Below, one piece after another: positions 1-5,769 of a stretch of DNA of 6,672 nucleotides (the first letter of the stretch is position 1; the number at the start of each line of letters is the position of its first letter). Where the stretch lies: the NCBI GenBank assembly GCA_022709995.1, contig JAKLHU010000123.1:1-6672 (forward strand), given 5' to 3'. The translations under genes were made by a program, and so were the position numbers. The notes beneath the pieces were generated by a model, which saw only the letters and a program-made list of their open reading frames with translations, made no database searches and had not been told where the DNA came from. The stretch is from Verrucomicrobiota bacterium (GTDB lineage: Bacteria > Verrucomicrobiota > Lentisphaeria > Oligosphaerales > Oligosphaeraceae).

Positions 1-327
1 CCGAACATGCGCCTGGTTGGCGATCAGCCCCCGGCGTACATCCTCCCGAAGGCGGGGGCGGATTTCTTCGCCCTGGCGATTCGCTCCGAAGCGCCGGCAG
101 AGCATGTCCAGGTCACGCTGAGCGACCCGGACGGGAAGGTCGTGTTCGACGGCAACACCCGCGACACGGGCGTCGTCAATCTGCGCGGCGAAACCGGTGG
201 CCGTCACGGCGCCTGGAAGCTGGAAATGACCAAGGCGATCGAGGACATCTATATTGAATTAGGCGACTTCTGCGAACCCCGCCTGGCCACTCACCCGGCC
301 CGGCTGCTGCAATCCGTGCAGCCGTGA
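1..327 (+). CDS. C-terminal fragment of an unrecognised, probably extracytoplasmic protein (5' end outside window)
   Basis: The reading frame is open from base 1 and ends with TGA at 325-327, giving 108 visible residues. An internal ATG at 7 has no Shine-Dalgarno sequence in the six bases available, so the gene most likely starts to the left of the window. The visible part alternates short hydrophobic strands with polar turns (YILPKAG, FFALAIRS, HVQVTLSDPDGKVVFDG, GAWKLEM, DIYIELGD). This pattern fits a small beta-sandwich domain of the kind that ends many secreted carbohydrate-active or cell-surface proteins; the turn SDPDGKVV is typical of such folds. I do not recognise the family and assign no reaction. 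The next gene lies 137 bp downstream on the same strand, so the two could be co-transcribed. That the reading frame is real is fairly sure; its role is unknown. Confidence 0.7.
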   Translation, partial: PNMRLVGDQPPAYILPKAGADFFALAIRSEAPAEHVQVTLSDPDGKVVFDGNTRDTGVVNLRGETGGRHGAWKLEMTKAIEDIYIELGDFCEPRLATHPARLLQSVQP

Positions 328-447
328 CCGACCTTCTCCCCGAAAAAGCCTTAAGAACCTTTGTCGTGCGTCCAATGTGTCCGTAACCTCTGCATCCCCC
401 ACTCATGAGGGCTTCGGGACTGCCGCTCGGGCGCCAGCCCCGCCCTC

Positions 448-454
448 GGAAAGG
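448..454 (+). promoter_or_regulatory. Shine-Dalgarno site that decides the start at 465
   Basis: GGAAAGG lies ten bases before the ATG at 465. The earlier in-frame ATG at 405 has only a C/T-rich stretch before it, and the twenty residues it would add precede a perfectly formed signal peptide. The start at 465 is therefore preferred. Confidence 0.7.
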
Positions 455-464
455 CGACTTCACC

Positions 465-2231
465 ATGAAACGTTTCGTGCTCCTTGCCGTCATGTTGTCC
501 CTGGCCCTGACGAGCTTCGCGCAGTTCCCGAACCGGGATACGCTGGGGCGGTCCGATAAATTCCGGATTTTGGTCGACAAGGTGATTTCAGCGGCGAATG
601 GCTGGAAGTTCACGCCGGCCGCGATGCAGGAAATCAAGGCCGCCGAGTTCAATGTCATCAGCCCTCGGATTGGCGGCCACGACCTCGCGGTCTGCCGTGA
701 ACAGGCGCAGCTGGCCTATGACGCCGGCCTGTACTACATGGCCTGGATGCGCGGCACGCTGACTGCCAAGCAGGACGTCAAAATGGTCTGGGAAGACGGC
801 GCCGAGCAGGATCTCTGCAGCCCCAATGCCGACGAATTCTGGGAATGGACCACGGACCTGGTCCTCGGACACGCCCGCATTTCCACCGAAATTCCGACTT
901 TCATCGGCTCCTTCCTGGATTACGAGAATTACTCTCCCGACAGCCGCGGGAACTGCTACGGGCTGTCCTACGACCGGAAAATCCTGGCCGAGTTCGGGAA
1001 GTCGCTCGGCCGGGCCATCCCGGAGATGCCGCCGGCCGAACGCCATCCCTGGCTGGTGAAGAACAAGCTCGACGGGCAGTTCCGCGCGTTCCAGATCGCC
1101 TCCTGGCGCGAGCGCTGCCGTCGCTTGCGCGAGCAGGTCGACGCCATCAACCCGAAATTCCAGTTCATCGTCTATCCGGCGCCCGGGACCTTGTTCATGC
1201 TTGAGGCCGTCTGCCATGAATGGGGCACCGAACAGGCCCCGCTGATTCTCGCCGATGCGTACACCTACGGCCGGCCGTCGGAATTCATGGACGAGGCGCC
1301 GTCGTTGATCGCCAACCGCAAGATGCTGCTGGACAACATGGCCTCCATCCGGCCCATGGGCGCACCGCATCTGTACTCGGGCGGCATCGACCCGGTCGTG
1401 AAAGGCGCCGATCCCGAATTCAGCGGCAAGAACGCCAGCATGATCTCCGAAGTCACCGACGGCTATTGGATTTTCTATGAAGGGCCGCGCTATACCAAGG
1501 AAGAGCACGGCGTCTATTTCGAATGGTTTGGCCGCGCCAATGCCGAAATCGCCCGCGGCGTCTACGACCTGCAATATGTGCCGCGTTCCGCGCCGGAAAA
1601 CCTCGGCGACACCAAGGTCGACCGCAAAACCGACAAGCCGCAGCTCGGCGTCTATGGCATGAAGAATGTCCAGATCGACGAGATAGTCAAGGCCGGCGTC
1701 TTCGAAGTGCACAATGTCACCGGCATGTCGGTGGAATACCTCCGGCAGCTCGACGTCGTCCTGCTGCAGAACTTCAATCTGCCGCTGCCGGTCGACAGCG
1801 AGATTTCGCGCAACCTGCGCGCCTACGTCGAGGGCGGCGGGGCGCTTCTCCTCGGCCATGACACGGCCTGGTTCATGGAGAGCATGTTCCCGGAAGTCGC
1901 CGCCCGCGACCTGCCGAAAAACAAGGTCGAGGCCGAACGCCATGTCGTGGACACGCCGCTGGTCGTGGTCGAGGCGCACCCGGCCGTCGGCCCGGTCCCC
2001 GTGGACACGTCGTTCCCGACCGAATTCCGCGATCACATGATCTTCAAGCCCGGCCCGTCTGGCCGCGTCGTGGTCCGCAACGCCTTTGGCGACCCGGTCT
2101 ACGTGCTGGGACAGGTCGGCAAGGGCCGGGTGGTGTTCTCCGGATCCTATTACGGATACAGCAAGCCCTTGAGCGGCCATGAAAAAGACGTCTTCACGAA
2201 CACCTTGAACTGGCTCGCCGCCAAGCCTTGA
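465..2231 (+). CDS. Secreted GH42-like protein: TIM-barrel-like domain plus C-terminal GATase1-like domain
   Basis: This 588-residue protein starts with a signal peptide (K2, R3, a hydrophobic core, then SFA before Q20), so it is exported. Residues about 35-375 look like a glycosidase-type TIM barrel: successive hydrophobic strands end in polar or acidic residues (FNVISPRIG 62-70, YYMAWMRG 90-97, FIGSFLDYE 147-154, FQFIVYPAP 232-240, LILADAYTYG 260-269, YWIFYEG 334-340). E154 and E339 sit at strand ends and are candidate catalytic acids, by inference only. Residues about 394-586 resemble a class-I glutamine-amidotransferase-like fold, ending in GKGRVVFSG and a final NTLNWL helix. The usual nucleophile cysteine is absent; the strand there reads LLLGHDT (461-467), so this domain is probably structural. 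GH42 beta-galactosidases share this barrel-plus-GATase1-like layout. No GH family signature is strong enough to name a substrate. It could also be a non-enzymatic relative. Confidence 0.85.
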   Translation: MKRFVLLAVMLSLALTSFAQFPNRDTLGRSDKFRILVDKVISAANGWKFTPAAMQEIKAAEFNVISPRIGGHDLAVCREQAQLAYDAGLYYMAWMRGTLTAKQDVKMVWEDGAEQDLCSPNADEFWEWTTDLVLGHARISTEIPTFIGSFLDYENYSPDSRGNCYGLSYDRKILAEFGKSLGRAIPEMPPAERHPWLVKNKLDGQFRAFQIASWRERCRRLREQVDAINPKFQFIVYPAPGTLFMLEAVCHEWGTEQAPLILADAYTYGRPSEFMDEAPSLIANRKMLLDNMASIRPMGAPHLYSGGIDPVVKGADPEFSGKNASMISEVTDGYWIFYEGPRYTKEEHGVYFEWFGRANAEIARGVYDLQYVPRSAPENLGDTKVDRKTDKPQLGVYGMKNVQIDEIVKAGVFEVHNVTGMSVEYLRQLDVVLLQNFNLPLPVDSEISRNLRAYVEGGGALLLGHDTAWFMESMFPEVAARDLPKNKVEAERHVVDTPLVVVEAHPAVGPVPVDTSFPTEFRDHMIFKPGPSGRVVVRNAFGDPVYVLGQVGKGRVVFSGSYYGYSKPLSGHEKDVFTNTLNWLAAKP

Positions 2232-2253
2232 AGCTGATGATACCGCACGGGCC

Positions 2254-2268
2254 CGGGCTCGAAGCCCG
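2254..2268 (+). terminator. Candidate hairpin terminator of the secreted protein gene
   Basis: CGGGCT-CGA-AGCCCG forms a perfect 6-bp stem with a 3-base loop, starting 23 bases after the stop codon at 2229-2231. No T tract follows, so it is not a canonical intrinsic terminator; it may only stabilise the 3' end of the mRNA. Confidence 0.3.
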
Positions 2269-2301
2269 CCAGAAATGCTTCCGCCGAAAGATTCATCCGC
2301 C

Positions 2302-2346
2302 GATGGCGCCGATTGCCAAGGTGCGCCTTGGCCATCGGCGCTCATC
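2302..2346. repeat. 20-bp imperfect palindrome (long hairpin) in the convergent spacer
   Basis: Arms 2306-2321 and 2326-2341 pair over 16 positions with one mismatch (T2314/C2333) around the loop TGCG. After a single bulged T (2342) the stem continues with GATG (2302-2305) against CATC (2343-2346). The right side runs on into AGCGTAATCAGCGGAG, and the left side is preceded by ATCCGCC. Words of this type (CCGC-GATTACGC) resemble dispersed intergenic repeats I associate with PVC and other environmental bacteria; that link is recalled, not tested. Lying between two converging genes, it could be a bidirectional transcription stop, a REP-like element, or both. Confidence 0.6.
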
Positions 2347-2464
2347 AGCGTAATCAGCGGAGAAAACGAAGGAATCACGGCCGATAAAGCATCACGTCAC
2401 GGGCATCGTCTGCATGTCCTTGCCGAAGCGCAAGCCGTTGAGCCGGGGACATTTCGGATGGGTC

Positions 2465-2478
2465 CGGGCGGAAGCCCG
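2465..2478 (-). terminator. Candidate hairpin terminator of the AHAS-like gene
   Basis: CGGGC and GCCCG form a perfect 5-bp stem around a 4-base loop, 46 bases past the stop codon of the minus-strand gene. No T tract follows on the minus strand, so the call is weak. Its GAAGCCCG arm also appears in the hairpin at 2254-2268. Confidence 0.25.
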
Positions 2479-2503
2479 TGCCGCTTTTCCCGCGTCCTTG
2501 CCG

Positions 2504-2517
2504 GCGGCGCGCGCCGC
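2504..2517. repeat. 14-bp perfect palindrome just after the AHAS-like stop codon
   Basis: GCGGCGCGCGCCGC is its own reverse complement and lies seven bases beyond the stop codon (2524-2526) of the minus-strand gene. In RNA it would be a stable GC stem with little loop. It may help end transcription, but palindromes of this kind are also expected by chance in G+C-only stretches. Confidence 0.35.
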
Positions 2518-2523
2518 GCCGCC

Positions 2524-4227
2524 TCAGCGCTCCCGGATATAGGGCCCGAGTTCCATGTCCGCATACGACGCCCCCGGGCGCACGACGGGATACAACACTT
2601 CGTTGATGTCGGTGACCACTTCCAGCATGGCCGGGCCGTTTGCCGCCAGCCAGGCGTCCATGTTCCGGGGCAGGTCGGCGCGCCGGGTGACGCGTTTCGC
2701 CAGCGGAAAATGGCACAGGCGCGCCATGGCGGCGAAATCGACGTCCCGCGCCCGCTCCGTGGCCGAATGACGCCCGCCATAGGCGACGTCCTCCAGATTG
2801 CGCACCATGCCGTCGCTGTGATTGTTGAGCAGGAGAATTTTGATCGGCAGCTGCAAGGTGCCGATGGTGTGGATTTCGCCCAGGTTCATGCGGAAACTGC
2901 CGTCGCCGTCAATGACGACAACCGTCGCCCCGGGCTTCGCGTGGCAGGCACCGACCGCGGCCGGCATCCCGAAGCCCATGGTGCCAAAGCTGCCGGAGGT
3001 GAGGAAGCGCCGGGGATGGCGCATGCGCAGGTATTGCGCGGCCAGCAGCTGGTGGTTGCCGACGCCGGTCGTGAAGATCATGTCGTCCGTCAAACGGGCG
3101 TTGAGGAGGTCTAAGACCTCCGCCTGCTGGATGGCGTCGCCGTCGCGACGATAGTCCAGCGGCCAGGATTTCTTCAGTTTGGCGGCATGCTCAGTCCAGC
3201 CGCCGATGTCGATGCGAATGTCGTGTTCCTCCGCATAGGCGGCCAGGTCGTCAAGCGCCGCGGCCGCATCGCCCATGAAGGTGAATTCCGGCTGCCGTTC
3301 CTCGCGGATCTGGTACATCTTGCGCGGATTGACGTCAATATAGGCGATCTTGGCGTCAATCGCGAAACCGACTTTTTCGGCGACGCGGTCGTCCCAGCGC
3401 ACGCCGATGGCAAAGAAGAAGTCGTTGTCCTGGATGATCTTGTTGGCAGACGGCGTTCCGAACATGCCGAGCAGTCCCAGCGCCGTGGGCGCATTTTCGT
3501 CGACCACGCCTTTGGCCATCAGGGTATTGACGGACGGAATGCCGAAGCGCGCGTTGAATCGGCGGATGGCGGCGCTCCCCTCCCGGGTGTTGAGACCGCC
3601 GCCGAGGTACAGAAGCGGTTTCCGGGCGGACGCCAGCACGTCGAAGAAACTCTGGCACTGCGCTTTCGACAAGTGGCATTCGTTGGTGTAGACATTGGCA
3701 AAGCGCTTGACGTTGCCGCCCTGGTACTGGCTGCCGGTCTGCTGCAGGTTCAGCGGCAGGTCGATGATGACCGGCCCGGGCTTGCCGGAACGCGCCAGGA
3801 AATAGGCGTCCTTGATGACCGACTCGAGGTTGCCGATGCTGTTGACGGACACGACGTGCTTGGCCGTCGGCCCGAACACCGACGCGACGTCGATGTGCTG
3901 GAAAGAGTCGGTGCCGAGCTTGTGCTCCGGGACCTGGCCGGCGATGACCAGCAAAGGCACGCTGTCGGCGTACGAGTCGGCCACCGCGGTCAGCGTGTTG
4001 GTGATGGCCGGCCCGGAGGTGACAATGGCGACGCCGACACTGTCGCCGGCCCGCGAATATCCCGCGGCGCTGAAGGCGGCGCTTTGCTCATTGGAACTGA
4101 TGACAATCTTGATGGAACTCGTTCCCAGCTCGTCCATGACGGGCAGGATGGCGGCGCCGGTGTAGCCGAACACGTGGGTCACCCCGAGTTCCTCCAGGCA
4201 CTTGACGATGCAAATGGCGCCTCTCAT
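2524..4227 (-). CDS. ThDP-dependent acetohydroxyacid-synthase-like enzyme (catalytic subunit type)
   Basis: The 567-residue protein has the full AHAS large-subunit layout: an N-terminal pyrimidine-binding domain (about 1-165), a central FAD-type domain (about 185-340) and a C-terminal pyrophosphate-binding domain (about 365-550). The ThDP-activating glutamate is present (E47 in SNEQSA), as are TSGP (70-73), GQVP (97-100), GTDSFQ (105-110), the FAD-region GVRWDDRV (275-282) and the Mg/ThDP motif GDGSF...N (441-448), followed by NN (468-469) and GMV (473-475). The family condenses two 2-oxoacids to an acetohydroxyacid in the cytoplasm. Oddities: the tryptophan that follows GMVRQ in E. coli AHAS II (W464) is L477, the channel lysine (K159) is L159, and YPGG is YTGA. 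Glyoxylate carboligase is unlikely because E47 is kept. No ilvN-type regulatory gene adjoins. ATG at 4227 has AAGGA seven bases before it and starts at the conserved N-terminus; an upstream in-frame extension to 4431 lacks family similarity. Confidence 0.9.
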   Translation of the reverse strand: MRGAICIVKCLEELGVTHVFGYTGAAILPVMDELGTSSIKIVISSNEQSAAFSAAGYSRAGDSVGVAIVTSGPAITNTLTAVADSYADSVPLLVIAGQVPEHKLGTDSFQHIDVASVFGPTAKHVVSVNSIGNLESVIKDAYFLARSGKPGPVIIDLPLNLQQTGSQYQGGNVKRFANVYTNECHLSKAQCQSFFDVLASARKPLLYLGGGLNTREGSAAIRRFNARFGIPSVNTLMAKGVVDENAPTALGLLGMFGTPSANKIIQDNDFFFAIGVRWDDRVAEKVGFAIDAKIAYIDVNPRKMYQIREERQPEFTFMGDAAAALDDLAAYAEEHDIRIDIGGWTEHAAKLKKSWPLDYRRDGDAIQQAEVLDLLNARLTDDMIFTTGVGNHQLLAAQYLRMRHPRRFLTSGSFGTMGFGMPAAVGACHAKPGATVVVIDGDGSFRMNLGEIHTIGTLQLPIKILLLNNHSDGMVRNLEDVAYGGRHSATERARDVDFAAMARLCHFPLAKRVTRRADLPRNMDAWLAANGPAMLEVVTDINEVLYPVVRPGASYADMELGPYIRER

Positions 4228-4234
4228 GGTCTTT

Positions 4235-4239
4235 TCCTT
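4235..4239 (-). promoter_or_regulatory. Shine-Dalgarno site of the AHAS-like gene
   Basis: On the minus strand AAGGA is followed by seven bases and the ATG at 4227. This supports that start over the longer frame beginning at 4431. Confidence 0.7.
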
Positions 4240-4365
4240 GCTGCGGTGGTGTGTTGTCTCGCCGGATTGCTTCCCGCCGGCGGGGCGAAGCGACAGCGGC
4301 GCAGGTGGCCGCCAGACGCATCGAACGCCAAGGCGGGTATGGTCGCCGTAGCGCCGGGCTGACAT

Positions 4366-4395
4366 AATATAATGCCGCCAAACGTCGCCTCGCAA
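4366..4395 (-). promoter_or_regulatory. Candidate sigma70-type promoter for the AHAS-like gene
   Basis: On the minus strand TTGCGA (4395-4390, four of six consensus bases) is followed by an 18-base spacer and TATATT (4371-4366, five of six). Transcription would start near 4359 and give a leader of about 130 bases. The island also reads TATAAT on the plus strand (4368-4373), but no good -35 lies before it there. Confidence 0.4.
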
Positions 4396-4469
4396 GGCCG
4401 GAATAATTTTGCCTGGAGCGGCGGCGGTCATCGGTTAGCCATTGCATCTGGCGGCGGTAGTGGGCTGAT

Positions 4470-4502
4470 GCGCCAAGGTGGCGCCTCAGGCCCTGAGGCG
4501 CC
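4470..4502. repeat. Two overlapping palindromes in the divergent control region
   Basis: GCGCCA-AGG-TGGCGC spans 4470-4484. An 11-bp perfect inverted repeat (GGCGCCTCAGG at 4480-4490, CCTGAGGCGCC at 4492-4502) is centred on C4491. They share 4480-4484, so as RNA hairpins they exclude each other. The second is long and perfect enough to be a regulator-binding site or a transcription stop. It lies seven bases before a TTGACT word. No T tract follows on the plus strand. Confidence 0.55.
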
Positions 4503-4575
4503 CAAGCGTTGACTTCTCAAGTGCTCAGTTATCAATGGCTGGCCGCTTACGGGCGGATTTCAAGCGGGTCGGTGA

Positions 4576-4603
4576 TTGACTCGGCCGTCCGGAAAGATAC
4601 AGT
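4576..4603 (+). promoter_or_regulatory. Candidate sigma70-type promoter for the dehydrogenase gene
   Basis: TTGACT (4576-4581, five of six) is followed by 16 bases and TACAGT (4598-4603, four of six). This predicts a leader of about 125 bases before the ATG at 4734. A second TTGACT at 4509 has a TATCAA 15 bases on (4530-4535) and is a weaker alternative. Confidence 0.4.
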
Positions 4604-4613
4604 AAGATACAGA
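4594..4613 (+). repeat. 10-bp tandem repeat over the predicted -10 region
   Basis: AAGATACAGT (4594-4603) is followed at once by AAGATACAGA (4604-4613), nine of ten bases the same. The period is close to one helical turn, and the repeat covers the predicted -10 element, so it could be an operator bound by a regulator. Confidence 0.5.
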
Positions 4614-4662
4614 CTCGCCGAGGCGCCCGGCGAATTCCGCCTTGCCCCTATCCCTCTGTAAT

Positions 4663-4707
4663 GCTCGGCCGGCGCGGCGCTGCCCGGCCTGTCCGCTGGC
4701 GCCGAGC
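4663..4707 (+). other. GC-rich leader hairpin before the dehydrogenase start
   Basis: GCTCGGC (4663-4669) pairs perfectly with GCCGAGC (4701-4707), closing a loop of 31 bases that ends 13 bases before the Shine-Dalgarno site. A competing 6-bp stem (GGCCGG 4667-4672 with CCGGCC 4684-4689) uses some of the same bases. It may tune translation, but GC-rich DNA yields such pairings often. Confidence 0.25.
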
Positions 4708-4733
4708 CCGTCCCTGACCTGGAGAACAATTTC

Positions 4734-5690
4734 ATGACGACGTCGATTGTTGTACTTGACGGCCATGCCTTGAATCCTGGTGACTTGAGCTGGTCCGGCC
4801 TGGAGGCTCTGGGCGACGGCGCCGTCTACGACCATACCCCGCCGGAAATGGTTTTGGAACGCGCCGGCGGGGCGGATGTCGTCCTGACCAACAAGACCCC
4901 GCTGACGGCGCCGGCCATCGCGGCGCTGCCCAGGCTGAAATACATCGGCGTCTTGGCCACCGGCATTAATGTCGTCGACATCGCGGCCGCCCGCCAGCGC
5001 GGCATCCCGGTGACCAACATTCCGGCGTACAGCACGCCGTCGGTGGTGCAGATGACCTTCGCGCTGCTGCTGGAGCTGACGCAGCATGTCGGCCATCACG
5101 CCCGGACCGTCCGCGACGGCCGCTGGTGCCAAAACCGCGACTTTTGCTACTGGGACTATCCTCTGATTGAGCTTGACGGGCTGACTTTTGGCGCGGTCGG
5201 CTACGGCCGCATCGGCCGCGCGGTGGCGGCGGCGGCGCGCGCTTTCGGGATGAACGTCCTGGCCTGCGGCACGTCCCCGAAGACCGACCCCCCGACCCAA
5301 TTCACCGACCTCGAGTCTCTCCTGGCGGCCAGCGACGTCGTCAGTTTGCACTGTCCGCTGACCGCCGCCAATCAGGGTTTCATCAATGCGAGGCGTCTGG
5401 CCCTGATGAAGCCGACGGCCTATTTGCTCAACACGGCCCGGGGACCGCTGGTTGACGAACAGGCCTTGGCGGACGCCCTCAACGCCGGACGCCTGGCCGG
5501 CGCCGGCCTTGATGTGCTTTCCCAGGAGCCGCCGTCGCCCGACAATCCGCTCCTGAAGGCCAAAAACTGCCTGATCACCCCGCACATCGCCTGGGCGACC
5601 CGCGCCGCCCGCCAACGGCTGATGGAAACGGCTGTCGCCAATGTCCGCGCTTTTCTGGCCGGTCAGCCCGTCAACGTGGTCAATCCCTGA
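4734..5690 (+). CDS. D-2-hydroxyacid dehydrogenase, glycerate/hydroxypyruvate type
   Basis: This 318-residue cytoplasmic enzyme has the usual length and complete layout of the D-isomer-specific 2-hydroxyacid dehydrogenase family: a split substrate-binding domain (about 1-100 and 285-318) around a Rossmann domain (about 101-284). The nucleotide loop is G156-Y-G158-R-I-G161. The catalytic set is R236 (NTARG), E265 (SQEPP) and H284 (TPHIAWAT). The N-terminal VLDG...NPGDLSW and the LATGINVVD and ELTQHVGHH stretches match proteins usually annotated as glycerate dehydrogenases, which interconvert hydroxypyruvate or glyoxylate with D-glycerate or glycolate using NAD(P)H. The residue region after the second Rossmann strand (LACGTSPK, 176-183) has no acidic residue, so NADP use or relaxed cofactor choice is possible. 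GGAG nine bases before the ATG fixes the start. The gene is divergent from the AHAS-like gene and converges on the GH116 gene. The exact substrate is not provable from sequence. Confidence 0.92.
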   Translation: MTTSIVVLDGHALNPGDLSWSGLEALGDGAVYDHTPPEMVLERAGGADVVLTNKTPLTAPAIAALPRLKYIGVLATGINVVDIAAARQRGIPVTNIPAYSTPSVVQMTFALLLELTQHVGHHARTVRDGRWCQNRDFCYWDYPLIELDGLTFGAVGYGRIGRAVAAAARAFGMNVLACGTSPKTDPPTQFTDLESLLAASDVVSLHCPLTAANQGFINARRLALMKPTAYLLNTARGPLVDEQALADALNAGRLAGAGLDVLSQEPPSPDNPLLKAKNCLITPHIAWATRAARQRLMETAVANVRAFLAGQPVNVVNP

Positions 5691-5769
5691 GCAGCGCCGT
5701 AATTAGGGGAACGGCCCTTCTCCGGCCATGGTTGTTTTGTCCAATTGCAGAGGCGTCCGCTGGCCACCG

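Larger units (their letters stand above)
4228..4733. other. 506-bp divergent intergenic control region
   Basis: No convincing gene lies here. The region separates the start codons of two divergent genes and holds an AT-rich island (4364-4373) in otherwise GC-rich DNA, overlapping palindromes (4470-4502), two TTGACT words (4509-4514 and 4576-4581), a 10-bp tandem repeat (4594-4613) and a GC-rich leader hairpin (4663-4707). It is long for such compact DNA, which suggests regulation of one or both genes. No tRNA and no riboswitch class I can recognise is present. Confidence 0.6.

Noticed and set aside
361..389. Possible promoter TTGTCG, 17 bases, TAACCT before the secreted protein gene
   Set aside because: Only four and three of six consensus bases match; this is too weak to call.
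405..464. Earlier in-frame ATG at 405 for the secreted protein
   Set aside because: No Shine-Dalgarno sequence precedes it, and it would place twenty charged residues before a good signal peptide.
588..2378. 596-codon open frame on the minus strand opposite the secreted protein gene
   Set aside because: It mirrors the plus-strand gene in a GC-rich genome where antisense frames stay open by codon bias. Its protein is rich in Arg, His, Asp and Ala without any recognisable domain, while the plus-strand protein has a signal peptide and folded-domain patterns.
2524..4227. Glyoxylate carboligase or catabolic AlsS identity for the ThDP enzyme
   Set aside because: Glyoxylate carboligase lacks the ThDP glutamate, which is present here. 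Catabolic AlsS lacks the FAD-type WDDR and GMVR signatures, which are also present.
3187..4362. 391-codon plus-strand open frame across the AHAS-like gene
   Set aside because: Shadow of the minus-strand gene, which carries every expected ThDP-enzyme motif. The same holds for the plus-strand frame at 2275-3114.
4228..4431. 68-residue N-terminal extension of the AHAS-like protein
   Set aside because: The added residues look unstructured and unrelated to the family, the conserved start is at 4227 with a good ribosome site, and the extension would run through the predicted promoter.
4547..4735. 62-codon minus-strand frame in the divergent region as a small gene
   Set aside because: No ribosome site, it overlaps the dehydrogenase start codon and crosses the predicted promoter and repeat; composition is that of random GC-rich DNA.
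4560..5615. 351-codon minus-strand open frame opposite the dehydrogenase
   Set aside because: Low-complexity Arg/Gly/Val/Asp-rich translation with no domain; the plus-strand enzyme is complete and convincing.
5706..5723. GGGGAA-CGGCCC-TTCTCC stem between the dehydrogenase and GH116 genes as a terminator
   Set aside because: Six pairs including one G-T, and no T tract directly after it. The 79-bp spacer probably ends both transcripts somehow, but this stem is not convincing.
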